Assembly: GCA_020444065.1 (NCBI GenBank)
Contig: JAHLLQ010000004.1
Location: forward strand, 262,662 to 326,661
Direction of reading: 5' to 3'
DNA: 64,000 bases
Source of the DNA: a bacterium
GTDB lineage: Bacteria; Sumerlaeota; Sumerlaeia; SLMS01; JAHLLQ01
Part shown: positions 35,474-43,911 of the stretch, in pieces
Numbering within the stretch: the stretch's first letter is position 1
Layout: the number at the start of each line of letters is the position of its first letter
Notes under the pieces: model-generated
What the model saw: only the letters and a program-made list of their open reading frames with translations
Databases searched by the model: none
What the model was told of the DNA's origin: nothing
Program-made: the position numbers and the translations under genes

Positions 35474-35899
35474 TCAGACGGACCCGTTCCCATCCAGGTT
35501 CTGAATGACTTCTCCCGGACGTCCCATTGTCACCCGGCGGATATCGCACCATTCCATCAGTGCCAGGCGCGTCATCAGGGCCTCGGGCACGCGGGCCCAA
35601 CCCATGCGCTCCGCGGCTTCGCGGAAACTGCCGTGCTCTTCGGGCGCAAGGCTTACCTGCAGGCGGATCGACGTGACCACCGGCGGGGGCGTCTGCGCAT
35701 CGGCACCCAACTTCTCGATCAGGTCGGGAATCGGCAGCCGGCATTCCTTGCGGATCTGGATCCATTCAAAGAGCGCCAGGCGCACCATTTCCGAATCGCT
35801 GCGGATGTTTCCCCACCCGTATGCAGTCGCCAGTTGTTTGAATTCTTCGAAGTCTCGTGCGGAAAGGCTCGGCTGAAGTCTAATCGGCTTGCTATCCAT
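35474..35899 (-). CDS. Protein with two tandem ribbon-helix-helix-like repeats
   Basis: 141 residues built of two homologous halves. Residues 6-51 (IRLQPSLSARDFEEFKQLA...WGNIRSDSEMVRLALFEWIQIRK) align with 77-121 (IRLQVSLAPEEHGSFREAA...WARVPEALMTRLALMEWCDIRR). Each has a short strand (RLQ-x-SL), a first helix, Gly-Trp turn and a second helix with RLAL-x-EW-x-x-IR. This is the pattern of ribbon-helix-helix DNA-binding domains, which normally work as dimers of one copy per chain. Two copies in one chain would make a single-chain pseudo-dimer. The strand residues that would read DNA (R, Q, S) are conserved in both halves. Target unknown. No toxin gene is adjacent. Confidence 0.7.
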   Translation of the reverse strand: MDSKPIRLQPSLSARDFEEFKQLATAYGWGNIRSDSEMVRLALFEWIQIRKECRLPIPDLIEKLGADAQTPPPVVTSIRLQVSLAPEEHGSFREAAERMGWARVPEALMTRLALMEWCDIRRVTMGRPGEVIQNLDGNGSV

Positions 35900-36082
35900 G
35901 TACTCTAATTGATGGCCTCCAACTCAGTTACGGGACGGAAGAGGAGAACCGAGTACCCCTAGCACCCTCTGGTATCCCATCATACCCAGCGGGCAAATTG
36001 GCAAACCGAGACAGTTGAGTCAAGCGAACATGATGTTTTGTGAGGGCAAAGGCGGGGATATTCCGCAATGTTACCGATTGGC

Positions 36083-36127
36083 TAAAAAGAGGGTCCGCCG
36101 ACGACTCGCACCAATCGCCGGCGGACC
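36083..36127 (-). terminator. Second minus-strand terminator-like hairpin
   Basis: GGTCCGCCG (36092-36100) and CGGCGGACC (36119-36127) form a perfect 9-bp stem. On the minus strand it is followed by CTCTTTTTAGCC. It lies 164 bases beyond the kamA terminator and has no gene directly before it. Confidence 0.7.
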
Positions 36128-36286
36128 TGCCTTAGGGGGGAGTGAGGCTCCTGCTTTTGTGGGAAATGCAAATTTCCGCACAACCCTAGTGACAACGTGT
36201 CATTTCAAGCCGTGTTCTGGCAATCAAAAAAGGGCTCGTATTGCCACCCAATTTGCCCCCAAACGCCGAATATGGCCTTTATGGCA

Positions 36287-36316
36287 GAAAAGCCCCGGAG
36301 TCACGGCTCCGGGGCT
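36287..36316 (-). terminator. Terminator of kamA
   Basis: AGCCCCGGAG and CTCCGGGGCT (36291-36316) form a 10-bp stem with loop of six; the minus strand continues TTTCTGCC. Strong stem, short T tract. Confidence 0.75.
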
Positions 36317-36343
36317 CATCCTTCTCTTCTTGTGACAGGGTCT

Positions 36344-37729
36344 TTAGTGCAGAGACTTCTTGGCCTCGGCAACGGCTTCGGCCTTCATCTCTTCCCGCTG
36401 CTTCGGATCGAACCAGGCTTTCTGGATGTCGGAGCTCAGCGTGTCGACCGGGTCGAAGTACATGAAGTACTTGCCGGGCTTCACCGAAGGCGCCGTGTAG
36501 ACACTGATCCCGGTTTCGGGGTTGTAATGTTCGTAGCTGTGAATGGCGCGCTTGCCGCCGCCGCCCGGAGCATCGACCACGAACGTCGGCGTATTGAAGC
36601 CCGCCGTCGAGCCACGCACATATTTCTCGATATCGATGCCGGTCTGCAGGGTCGTCCGCAGGTCTTCGACGCCCTGGACGAGGTCGTGAATGTACACGTA
36701 GTACGGGTGGACGTTCAAGTAGCTCAGGCGCTTGCCCAGCATCATCATCGTGTCGGGCGTATCATTGACGCCGCGCTGCAGCACCGCCTGGTTGCGCACC
36801 GTGATGCCGTCCTCGAAGAAGCGGTCCATCGCTTCCTTCGAGATCTCGGTCACCTCGTTCGGGTGGCTGAAGTGGGTGTGCAGGCAGACTTCCTTGTGCA
36901 TCTTGCGGCCCATCTCCACCACATCGCGCAACGCTTCGTACCACTCATTGTCTGTAAGGACCTTCATCGGCATGATCGCCGGGCCCTTGCTGGCGAACCG
37001 AATGCGCTGGACGTTCGGGATGTTCAGCAGGGATTCACCGATCAGCCTCAGGCGCTTCGGGCGCAGCATGTAAGCGTCGCCGCCGCTGATCACGACGTCT
37101 TCGACCTCGGGGCGGCTGCGGATGTAGTCGAAGACCTGGGCGTAGCGCTTCTCGTCCTGAGAGTACTTCACCTTCTCGACTTCGTCCGTATCGAACCCCA
37201 CCGCATAGCTGCGCGTGCAGTAGCGGCAGTAAACGGGGCAGATATCCAGCGCCAGGAAGAGGACCTTGTCCGGGTACCGATGCGTCAGGCCAGGAACCGG
37301 GGAGTCTTCCTGCTCCATCAGCGTATCCAGGTGCAGCTCCGGATGATCGCGGAACAGGCGAGTCGACACCGGAATGAACTGCCGGCGCAGCGGATCGTCG
37401 TACGGGTTATCCCAATCCATCAGGCTGAGGGCGTACGGGGAAACGCGGACGGCCATCGGTGCCTTGGCGAAGCCCTTCTCCACGTCCTTGTGGAAGTCTT
37501 CGCTGATCACGTCGCGGAGCGTATCGAGGAGTTTCGAAACGCTCGTCACCGAGTTCTTGAGTTGCCAGGTGTGATCGTAGAACTGCTCCTTGCTGACATT
37601 CGCGTAGGCGGGGATTTTCTTCCAGAACTCTCCGCCGAGCAGCTCCCGATGGCGCAGGTCCGGAGTGGACTCTTCCTTCTGCGCAGTCCCCGGCGTCACG
37701 GGGTTCAGGGCGCTGTTATCCATCGTCAT
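36344..37729 (-). CDS. kamA: L-lysine 2,3-aminomutase (radical SAM, PLP)
   Basis: 461 residues from the ATG at 37729 (AGGAGA 9 bases ahead). Converts L-lysine to L-beta-lysine using a 4Fe-4S cluster, SAM and PLP. The cluster motif is CPVYCRYC (C164, C168, C171). The PLP lysine motif is DAPGGGGK near 400. The N-terminal helical domain (FWKKIPAYANVSKEQFYDHTWQLKNSV) is the usual KamA one, longer than the translation-factor modifier EpmB, so KamA is preferred. No beta-lysine mutase, acetyltransferase (ablB) or other lysine-fermentation gene is next to it. It may serve osmolyte (N-acetyl-beta-lysine) synthesis or catabolism with distant partners. Monocistronic, with its own terminator. Confidence 0.93.
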   Translation of the reverse strand: MTMDNSALNPVTPGTAQKEESTPDLRHRELLGGEFWKKIPAYANVSKEQFYDHTWQLKNSVTSVSKLLDTLRDVISEDFHKDVEKGFAKAPMAVRVSPYALSLMDWDNPYDDPLRRQFIPVSTRLFRDHPELHLDTLMEQEDSPVPGLTHRYPDKVLFLALDICPVYCRYCTRSYAVGFDTDEVEKVKYSQDEKRYAQVFDYIRSRPEVEDVVISGGDAYMLRPKRLRLIGESLLNIPNVQRIRFASKGPAIMPMKVLTDNEWYEALRDVVEMGRKMHKEVCLHTHFSHPNEVTEISKEAMDRFFEDGITVRNQAVLQRGVNDTPDTMMMLGKRLSYLNVHPYYVYIHDLVQGVEDLRTTLQTGIDIEKYVRGSTAGFNTPTFVVDAPGGGGKRAIHSYEHYNPETGISVYTAPSVKPGKYFMYFDPVDTLSSDIQKAWFDPKQREEMKAEAVAEAKKSLH

Positions 37730-38087
37730 ATTATGAAATCTCCTGAGAGTAATTTGCTCATATCTATCGAGTGGGAGTTTCTTCGGCCAATCCCGAGGCC
37801 AAAAAAATCCCCGCCATGCCGATTCGGCAAATAACGAGGCACTTAAGAGTGTCTTAAGGACCCCCGGTTTGTCAAGGTCAGCCCCGGATGATTCGATTGC
37901 CGAACCGCCTGTATTCGCTGGCCTCCGAGGGGGCACGCAAGTCCCCTGCCGCCCATTGGTAATGCTTGATTTCCGCCTTTCCAGACGGATTGACTCGATA
38001 ACGGCCGCAATCGCGAAAAACCGTTGCCGCACAGTGCTTCCCAGGCCCAGGGTCGCCCTCGATCACGCCCTCGGGGGGAATTCCTTC
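37730..38087. other. Divergent kamA/dacB intergenic region with an operator-like palindrome
   Basis: 358 bp. The clearest element is CTTAAGAGTGTCTTAAG at 37842-37858: 7-bp arms around GTG, suitable as a repressor site between two divergent genes. On the minus strand TTGGCC and TAGATA (18-bp spacing, just before the kamA leader) could be a weak kamA promoter. An A-rich tract lies at 37801-37807. No gene is supported. Confidence 0.45.
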
Positions 38088-39596
38088 ATGCGCCGCCAGT
38101 CCTTCCATTCTCGCACACGAATCACTCTCAGCGTTGCCCTTATGGTCATGCTGGTCTCGATCGCGAGCGCTGCCCTTTCCACGCGGCCCATGGACGACTT
38201 CACGAGTTCCGTCACTGCGCCGTTCTTCGAGGCCCGACTGGGGGAGAATGCCTCGCTGGCCGTTTTGGTGTTCGATCCCGACACGGGTCGCCGATTCGTG
38301 GATTACAGTTCCACTCAGGTTCTCCGGCCGGCCTCGCTGCAGAAACTCCTCACGGCGGCTGCCGCGCTGGATGTTCTGGGGCCGTCCCACCGGTTCGTGA
38401 CCAGCCTCGAAACCTACGGCGAGGTGGATGAGAAGGGCATTCTCCACGGCGATCTGATCATTCGCGGCGGGGGAGACCCAACGCTCGGGCCGCACTTCCA
38501 GCCCGATCCCTCGGACACCACCCGGGTCTTCCGCGAGTGGGCGGCCGACTTGAAGGCCGCCGGCATCCTGGCGATCCAGGGAAACATCATCGGCGACGAT
38601 CGCCTCTTCGAGGGCGACCCCCACGCGATCGGCTGGGATCCCGTCGACTTCGGCGAGTGGTACGCGGCGGAGGTTTCGGCTCTCACGTTCAACGATGGTT
38701 GCATCGACGTTCGGTGGCGTGGCGCCGGTTCGCAGGGCAAGTCAGCTGCCTATAAGCTCAGCCCGCCCACCACTTACATGAACTTCGAATCCGGCGTGAA
38801 GATCGGCCGGGTTCCCGGCAGCCCCGCCGCGATCTCAAACTACCGGGCCGACGATCAGGGCAAAACGATTGCCCGTGGCCTGATCGATGCTGGAGCGGAG
38901 GTTGTCGAGTCCACCGCCGTTCGCAACCCGGCGCACTACACCGCTTACGTTTTCCAGGAAGTCCTCGCTCGGGAAGGCATCGAGGTCTCGGGCCAGGCCA
39001 CGACGCCCTGGCCCGGCCAGGAGATCGATCCGCCTGGCACCGAGCCTTGGGTCATCGTTCGGCATTACTCGCCGACGCTGGCGGAGATCCTTCCCGCTGT
39101 TCTTGCAGGAAGCCAGAACATGTATGCCGAGACGATCCTCCGCGCCGTCGCCGTGGAGATGCGCCATCCGCCATCGTTCGACGGCGCTGCGGATGCCTTG
39201 ACTAAGTGGGCGCAGCAGAACGGCTTCGCCCGAAGCGGATTTCTCGTCACCGACGGTTCCGGGCTCTCAACGTACGATCGGATCTCGGCTCAATCGATCG
39301 GCGAAGTTCTCGATTCGATGAGCGGCTGGGGCGAGAAGAGAGCGATCTTCCGTCAGTCGCTGGCACGAGCCGGCGAATCCGGCAGCCTGAGGGGCCGGCT
39401 TGCCGGACTGAAGGGGCGCTTCATCGGCAAGACCGGAACGCTGACCGGTACATCGAATCTGGCTGGCTATCTGGAAACGGAAGCTGGCAACGACTATATT
39501 GCTGTCTTCATGATCGACGGCGCCGCGGGCACCACCCACCTGCACCGCGAGGTGCTGGACGAGATGCTCGAACGACTGGAGGCGCGCCTGCCGTAA
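38088..39596 (+). CDS. dacB: D-alanyl-D-alanine carboxypeptidase/endopeptidase (PBP4/DacB, S13)
   Basis: 502 residues. Trims or cleaves peptidoglycan peptides in the periplasm. A signal anchor is at about 11-30 (LSVALMVMLVSIASAAL). The SxxK motif is SLQK (S83-K86), SxN is SQN in LAGSQNMYAE, and the KTG box lies in GKTGTLTGTSNLAGYLET. The large insertion between SxxK and SxN (GDLIIRGGGDPTLG, DDRLFEG) is normal for the S13 family. The start at 38088 follows a GGGGGAA site. Upstream in-frame codons to 37869 lack sense as an export signal. The stop is 3 bp from the stop of the convergent pilin gene. Confidence 0.92.
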   Translation: MRRQSFHSRTRITLSVALMVMLVSIASAALSTRPMDDFTSSVTAPFFEARLGENASLAVLVFDPDTGRRFVDYSSTQVLRPASLQKLLTAAAALDVLGPSHRFVTSLETYGEVDEKGILHGDLIIRGGGDPTLGPHFQPDPSDTTRVFREWAADLKAAGILAIQGNIIGDDRLFEGDPHAIGWDPVDFGEWYAAEVSALTFNDGCIDVRWRGAGSQGKSAAYKLSPPTTYMNFESGVKIGRVPGSPAAISNYRADDQGKTIARGLIDAGAEVVESTAVRNPAHYTAYVFQEVLAREGIEVSGQATTPWPGQEIDPPGTEPWVIVRHYSPTLAEILPAVLAGSQNMYAETILRAVAVEMRHPPSFDGAADALTKWAQQNGFARSGFLVTDGSGLSTYDRISAQSIGEVLDSMSGWGEKRAIFRQSLARAGESGSLRGRLAGLKGRFIGKTGTLTGTSNLAGYLETEAGNDYIAVFMIDGAAGTTHLHREVLDEMLERLEARLP

Positions 39597-39599
39597 CGA

Positions 39600-40217
39600 T
39601 CAGGGCGCGAGGTTGTCGGGGTTGATGTTTCCTTCGGGGCTGCGTTGCGTGCGGATGATGTCGCCTTCGCTGACGGTGCCGTTCGTCGGATCATACAGAC
39701 GCGAAGGATTCCAGATGCGATCCGGCCCCACACATTGCAGCCGCCAGTCGCCACTCCACTCAATAGCCTCGTCCCGATAACGATTCGCCAGAATCGGAAA
39801 CGCGTCTCGCGCGGCCATCAGATCGCGGATGTTCTCGTACCCGTACCGCCGCCAGATTTCATCCGGGAAGTACGGCTCCTTGTCCCAGTTGCCTCCGAAC
39901 GGGCAGCGCAGGTCCGCCGTCGACAGGTACGATATCGGCGTGCTCAGCGCATCCGGCACGTACCACCACTTTAAGTCCGCACCGACCAGCGGAGGAACGC
40001 CGCCGGTGAAGCCGCGCTCCAGCATCGTTGGAGGGGCATTGTTGTCCACGCGGTAGGACTCCAGGGCCGTGGCGACCGAACGCATATCGGCATGGGCCCG
40101 AGCGACCTTGGCGCGGGTCTGGGCCTCCAGCATATTCGGAACCGCGATCGCCGCCAGGATGGCGATGATCGCAACAACGATGAGCAATTCGATCAGGGTG
40201 AATCCGGTTCGCTTCAC
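39600..40217 (-). CDS. Type IV pilin / type II secretion pseudopilin-like protein
   Basis: 205 residues from a GTG at 40217 (GGGGGAG 5 bases ahead). The short positive leader MKRTG is followed by FTLIELLIVVAIIAILAAIAVPNM: the prepilin peptidase site G-F with Glu at +5 and the membrane helix that packs the filament core. The helix continues ...LEAQTRAKVARAHADMRSVATALESYRVDNN, as in GspG-like proteins. The C-terminal part is acidic and Trp/Tyr-rich (CPFGGNWDKEPYFPDEIWRRYG) with Cys residues that may form a disulfide. No assembly ATPase or peptidase is nearby, so it depends on machinery elsewhere. Confidence 0.88.
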   Translation of the reverse strand: MKRTGFTLIELLIVVAIIAILAAIAVPNMLEAQTRAKVARAHADMRSVATALESYRVDNNAPPTMLERGFTGGVPPLVGADLKWWYVPDALSTPISYLSTADLRCPFGGNWDKEPYFPDEIWRRYGYENIRDLMAARDAFPILANRYRDEAIEWSGDWRLQCVGPDRIWNPSRLYDPTNGTVSEGDIIRTQRSPEGNINPDNLAP

Positions 40218-40414
40218 AAGCGCTCCCCCAAGTGTGACTGGCCCTCGTCATTCCGAAGGCGGCCGTGTTGTGGGCGACGGTGGACACGGGCACAACGGGA
40301 AAGCGCATGCGAATTCTGGCATAGAACAGCCCCAGAACCGGGCAATTCTGCGTGCCACCCATTTGACCTTGACAGGCAGCCTCCGCGTGTCGTGAACATC
40401 GGCCTGTAAAGATT

Positions 40415-40433
40415 GAAAGGCTGACAGCCTTTC
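40415..40433. promoter_or_regulatory. 19-bp palindrome upstream of the ylxM-like gene
   Basis: GAAAGGCTGACAGCCTTTC: 9-bp arms around a central A, 26 bp before the ylxM-like start. A TTGACA at 40369-40374 is upstream without a good -10. The palindrome could be an operator or a leader hairpin; no T tract follows. Confidence 0.5.
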
Positions 40434-40459
40434 CAGACCAGACGGGGTGTAGATGCCCG

Positions 40460-40966
40460 ATGGAAGCTGAAAATCAGACTCAATCTCAAGCCGATCCGCT
40501 CGACAAGGTCGTGCGTATTGGCCAGTTGATGGACTTGTACGGTGGTCTGTTGACCGATCGGCAGCGCCTGTTCGTGCAACTTCACTATGAGGACGACATG
40601 TCCTTCGGCGAAGTCGCTCGTCAGCACGGCGTCTCGCGCCAGGCCATTCACGATGCGGTGAAGCACGCCGAGCAGAGCCTCGAAGACTACGAGTCGAAGC
40701 TCGGTCTGCTCGCAGGCGGCGTGACGCGCCCGACCGGCGCCGCGGCACAAGATGCCCGCGAGAGCCAGAGCGAAGGTGCCACAAGCGCGGGCGCAGCCCT
40801 GGCCGGCGACCAGGTCCCCGCCGTGAAGGAGGCCGCCGAGCGATTGCGCGCGATCTTCCTGAAGCTGCGCAGCAGTGGCGGCATCATCTACAATGCCGAA
40901 GGCATTACACGAGAGATCGGCAGCCTGGCCGACGAGTTGGAAAAGGTCGCGGCGAGCGGCGAGTAA
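40460..40966 (+). CDS. YlxM/p13-like helix-turn-helix protein
   Basis: 168 residues. Residues 15-80 match the small YlxM/UPF0122 regulators that accompany ffh: LMDLYGGLLTDRQRLFVQLHYEDDMSFGEVARQHGVSRQAIHDAVKHAEQSLEDYESKLGL, a sigma-region-4-like helix-turn-helix. In Gram-positive bacteria YlxM modulates the signal recognition particle. The C-terminal half is an Ala/Ser/Glu-rich linker plus a helical segment, an extension beyond the usual ~110-residue size. It lies 23 bp upstream of ffh, so the pairing is typical. Confidence 0.85.
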   Translation: MEAENQTQSQADPLDKVVRIGQLMDLYGGLLTDRQRLFVQLHYEDDMSFGEVARQHGVSRQAIHDAVKHAEQSLEDYESKLGLLAGGVTRPTGAAAQDARESQSEGATSAGAALAGDQVPAVKEAAERLRAIFLKLRSSGGIIYNAEGITREIGSLADELEKVAASGE

Positions 40967-40989
40967 CTTAGAGACGGAATCCGTAACGC

Positions 40990-42579
40990 ATGTTTGAATC
41001 GCTTGGCGAAAAGTTCGAAGGTGTCTTCAAGAAGATACGGGGTCAAAAGACCCTGACGGAAGACAATATTAAGGACGCCCTCCGGGAAGTGCGCATGGCG
41101 CTTCTGGAGGCGGACGTCAACTATCTGGTCGTCAAGGATTTCGTCGCCCGGATCCGCGAGCAGGCGGTCGGCGAGGAAGTCGTCAAGGGCGTCAATCCCG
41201 CCCAGCAGTTCTTCTCCATCGTTCACAAGGAACTTGTCCGGATGATCTCCGGCGCCGAGGAAGGCGAAGGCGCAGCGGATTTCGAGATCGAACCGGGCAA
41301 GGACAGCACGATCCTGATGCTCGGCCTGCAGGGCGCTGGCAAGACGACGTTCTGCGGCAAGCTGGCTCGTTTCCTGGCCGACAAAAAGTGCAAGCCCATG
41401 CTCGTGGCCTGCGATATCTATCGTCCGGCCGCTATCGAGCAGTTGAGGCAAGTTGGTCACTCGCTTGGCTATCCCGTTTTCGAGATGGGCACCGATCACA
41501 CGCCCACGGAGATTGTCGCCGAGGCTCGCAAGAAGGCTCGCGAATCCGGCCGCGATGTCCTGATTGTCGATACAGCCGGTCGTCTGCACATCGACGAAGT
41601 GAAGATGGATGAGCTGTGTGATCTGCGCGACCGCCACGCGCCCGACTACACATTCCTTGTTGCCGACGCGATGACAGGCCAGGACGCGGTGAATTCCGCG
41701 AAGGCCTTCAGCGAGGAAGTCGGCATCGACGGCGTTTGCCTGACCAAGCTGGACGGCGATGCCCGCGGCGGTGCGGCGCTCTCGATCAAGGCCGTGACTG
41801 GCAAACCGATCGTCTTCGCCGGTATTGGCGAGAAGTCCACCGATCTTGAGCGTTTCCACCCGGATCGCGTGGCGCAGCGCATCCTCGGCATGGGCGACGT
41901 CGCATCGCTGGTCGAGAAGGCCCAGGAGGCCATGGACGAGAAGGACGCCATGGCGCTGCGCGACAAGCTGGGAACCGGGCAGTTTAACTACAACGATTTC
42001 GTCAAGCAGATGAAGACGATCAAGCGCATGGGATCGCTGAAGGGCCTGCTGGGGATGATCCCCGGTCTGGGTGGCATGATGCGCGGGATCGATGGCGATC
42101 TTCTGAGCGGCGAGCTCCGGCGCGTCGAGGCCATGATCCTCTCGATGACGGTTCAGGAACGGGAAAACCCGGACCTGGTGCGCTCCGAAGGCCACCGCCG
42201 TGACCGCATCGCGAAGGGCTCCGGCCATACGCTGAAGCAGGTCAACGAGCTCGTGAAGCAGTTCGAGCAGATGCGCGGCATGATGCAGCAGATGGCCGGC
42301 GGCGGTCTGTTCGGCGGCTTGAAGGGGATGATGGGCGGAGGTGACGGCGAAGATGCCCCCGAGATGCCCGATCCGTCGGAGATTCTGGCCGGCGGAGGCG
42401 GAATGCCTCCCGACATGGGGGACATGCCCCCGATGCCGCAGCCGGGAACTCCCGAATTCCGGAAGTACCAGAAGCAGATCAAGCAGATGAAGGCCTTCGA
42501 AAAGCAGGCCGCACGCCCCTCGCTGAAGGCCGCGCGCGAGAAGGCCAAGAAGCGGAAAAAGAAGAAATCCCGCCGCTGA
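40990..42579 (+). CDS. ffh: Signal recognition particle protein Ffh (SRP54)
   Basis: 529 residues; binds signal peptides on ribosomes and delivers them to FtsY. N domain (MFESLGEKFEGVFKKIRGQKTLTEDNI), G domain with GLQGAGKTTFCGKLA (G1), DIYRPAAIEQL, DTAGRLHIDE (G3) and TKLDGDARGG (G4). The M domain from about 300 has KGLLGMIPGLGGMM and the RNA-binding SEGHRRDRIAKGSGHT with EVNELVKQFEQM-like helix. A long Met/Gly/Pro tail, rich in MPPDMGDMPPMP, ends in a Lys-rich stretch. Complete and of normal architecture. Confidence 0.98.
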   Translation: MFESLGEKFEGVFKKIRGQKTLTEDNIKDALREVRMALLEADVNYLVVKDFVARIREQAVGEEVVKGVNPAQQFFSIVHKELVRMISGAEEGEGAADFEIEPGKDSTILMLGLQGAGKTTFCGKLARFLADKKCKPMLVACDIYRPAAIEQLRQVGHSLGYPVFEMGTDHTPTEIVAEARKKARESGRDVLIVDTAGRLHIDEVKMDELCDLRDRHAPDYTFLVADAMTGQDAVNSAKAFSEEVGIDGVCLTKLDGDARGGAALSIKAVTGKPIVFAGIGEKSTDLERFHPDRVAQRILGMGDVASLVEKAQEAMDEKDAMALRDKLGTGQFNYNDFVKQMKTIKRMGSLKGLLGMIPGLGGMMRGIDGDLLSGELRRVEAMILSMTVQERENPDLVRSEGHRRDRIAKGSGHTLKQVNELVKQFEQMRGMMQQMAGGGLFGGLKGMMGGGDGEDAPEMPDPSEILAGGGGMPPDMGDMPPMPQPGTPEFRKYQKQIKQMKAFEKQAARPSLKAAREKAKKRKKKKSRR

Positions 42580-42657
42580 TTAATGCGGCTTTAGATTTGA
42601 AAACACACAGCTTAGGCAAGATGCCGAGAAGCAATTCCAAAGGAGACAGTACAGAAG

Positions 42658-42960
42658 ATGGTTAAGATCCGTTTGACCCGCGTTGGACGCAAGAAAGCCC
42701 CCTACTACCGCCTGGTCGTCGCCGATTCGCGGCGCGCCCGTGACGGCAAGTTCATCGAGATCATCGGCCGCTATCAGCCGCTGAACAAGAACACCGAAGA
42801 GCAGATCGTCTGCGAAGAAGAGCGGGCTTTGTACTGGCTGAACAACGGCGCCCAGCCCACGGAAACGGTTCGTGCGCTGCTTCGGAAGCTGGGAATCTTG
42901 AAGAAGTTCCACGAGGGCAAGGTTGAGGCTCGCAAAGCGCGGGCTGCCGCCCAGGGATAA
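42658..42960 (+). CDS. rpsP: 30S ribosomal protein S16
   Basis: 100 residues, [42 protein letters not shown], the invariant start of bS16. AAGGAG lies 11 bases before the ATG. It begins the common rpsP-khpA-rimM cluster, here placed directly after ffh. Confidence 0.99.
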   Translation: MVKIRLTRVGRKKAPYYRLVVADSRRARDGKFIEIIGRYQPLNKNTEEQIVCEEERALYWLNNGAQPTETVRALLRKLGILKKFHEGKVEARKARAAAQG

Positions 42961-42975
42961 GACCACGCTGAAGCT

Positions 42976-43008
42976 CCGGCCGCGGGACCCGCAAGACGCG
43001 GTTTTTTC
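42976..43008 (+). terminator. Possible intrinsic terminator after rpsP
   Basis: CCGCG (42980-42984) can pair with CGCGG (42997-43001) and six T follow (43002-43007). The stem is only 5 bp, and a GC palindrome CCCCGGCCGGGG follows at 43021-43032. It may be partial attenuation rather than full termination within the rpsP-khpA-rimM run. Confidence 0.45.
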
Positions 43009-43116
43009 TTGCAGCGGTGGCCCCGGCCGGGGCGTCATCGGCGTACGCATTATAGCGTCAGGAACTCTTCCCGCCCTCGATCCTTTCGCACCTGCCCCAG
43101 GAGGCTGACCGATACC

Positions 43117-43365
43117 ATGTACCAAGAACCAGATCTCAAGGACCTGATCGAGTTCATTGCCAAGGCGCTCGTGGACGACCCCGAGAACGTCAGCGTCTCG
43201 GCTGTGGAGAGCGAGACCAGCGTCATTATCGAATTGAAGGTCCATCCCGAAGACGTTGGCAAGGTCATCGGAAAGGGCGGCCAGACGGCAAAGGCTCTTC
43301 GCAAGATCCTCAGTGCCGCCGCGACCAAACATCGCAAGAAATCACTTCTGCAGATTGTGGAATGA
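43117..43365 (+). CDS. khpA: KH-domain RNA-binding protein KhpA (YlqC)
   Basis: 82 residues: LIEFIAKALVDDPENVSVSAVESETSVIIELKVHPEDVGKVIGKGGQTAKALRKILSAAATKHRKK, a single KH domain with the GxxG loop as GKGG. KhpA pairs with KhpB to bind RNAs involved in cell elongation and division; KhpB is not here. AGGAGG is 12 bases ahead of the ATG. The stop overlaps the rimM start (ATGA), so translation is coupled. Confidence 0.95.
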   Translation: MYQEPDLKDLIEFIAKALVDDPENVSVSAVESETSVIIELKVHPEDVGKVIGKGGQTAKALRKILSAAATKHRKKSLLQIVE

Positions 43366-43907
43366 CCCCGGACAATCAATCTGATCCGTGGGTGGCCGTG
43401 GCTGTCGTCCTGCGGCCCCACGGGTTGGACGGAACCATGCGCCTCAAGCCCCTGACAGGCCAGGATGACGACCTTCTACAGGTCGGGATTCGTCAGTTCC
43501 GCGTTCGAAACAAGGGACGCGTGATGGACGAGCCGCTCACTCTCCGTGACGGCACCCTGCGTCAGGGGCTTTTGTACGTCCACTTCGAAGGCATTCATGA
43601 TCGAACTGCTGCTGAGAAGTTCACCAACTGCGATCTTGTGATTCCCGAAGACGAGCGTTGGGACTTGCCCGCGGGCGAGTACTACGCCGACGACCTCGTT
43701 GGTCTCGAAGTTCGCGATGAGGCGGGCAAACCTATCGGCAAGGTCCTCCGCGCCGACAACGGATCTGCCCACGATTATCTTATCCTGAGCCTTGAAGGTG
43801 TGAAGGCAAAGGAGACCATGCTTCCGCTGCTTCCCGACTTCGTTCCCCTGATGAATATCGCCGATGGGTTCGTTGAAGTCCGGATTCCGGAAGGACTGTT
43901 GGATTGA
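43362..43907 (+). CDS. rimM: Ribosome maturation factor RimM
   Basis: 181 residues; helps assemble the 30S head by binding S19. N-terminal barrel DPWVAVAVVLRPHGLDGTMRLKPLTG and the C-terminal PRC-barrel LPAGEYYADDLVGLEVRDEAGKPIGKVLRADNGSAHDYLILSL...LPLLPDFVPLMNIADGFVEVRIPEGLLD are both complete. In most genomes trmD and rplS follow; here a UbiA-family gene follows instead, 4 bp downstream. Confidence 0.97.
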   Translation: MTPDNQSDPWVAVAVVLRPHGLDGTMRLKPLTGQDDDLLQVGIRQFRVRNKGRVMDEPLTLRDGTLRQGLLYVHFEGIHDRTAAEKFTNCDLVIPEDERWDLPAGEYYADDLVGLEVRDEAGKPIGKVLRADNGSAHDYLILSLEGVKAKETMLPLLPDFVPLMNIADGFVEVRIPEGLLD

Positions 43908-43911
43908 GCCG

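Larger units (their letters stand above)
35900..36343. other. Structured 444-bp intergenic region
   Basis: No supportable gene. It holds the kamA terminator hairpin (36291-36316), a second minus-strand terminator-like hairpin (36083-36127), and between them TGTGGGAAAT/ATTTCCGCACA (36158-36182, one bulge). The double-RHH gene's promoter must lie near 35900-36050. The DNA between the two terminators could encode a short minus-strand RNA. Confidence 0.5.

Noticed and set aside
36197-37834. Long + strand frame of about 545 codons
   Set aside because: Exactly opposite kamA, whose motifs and ribosome site are clear; shadow translation.
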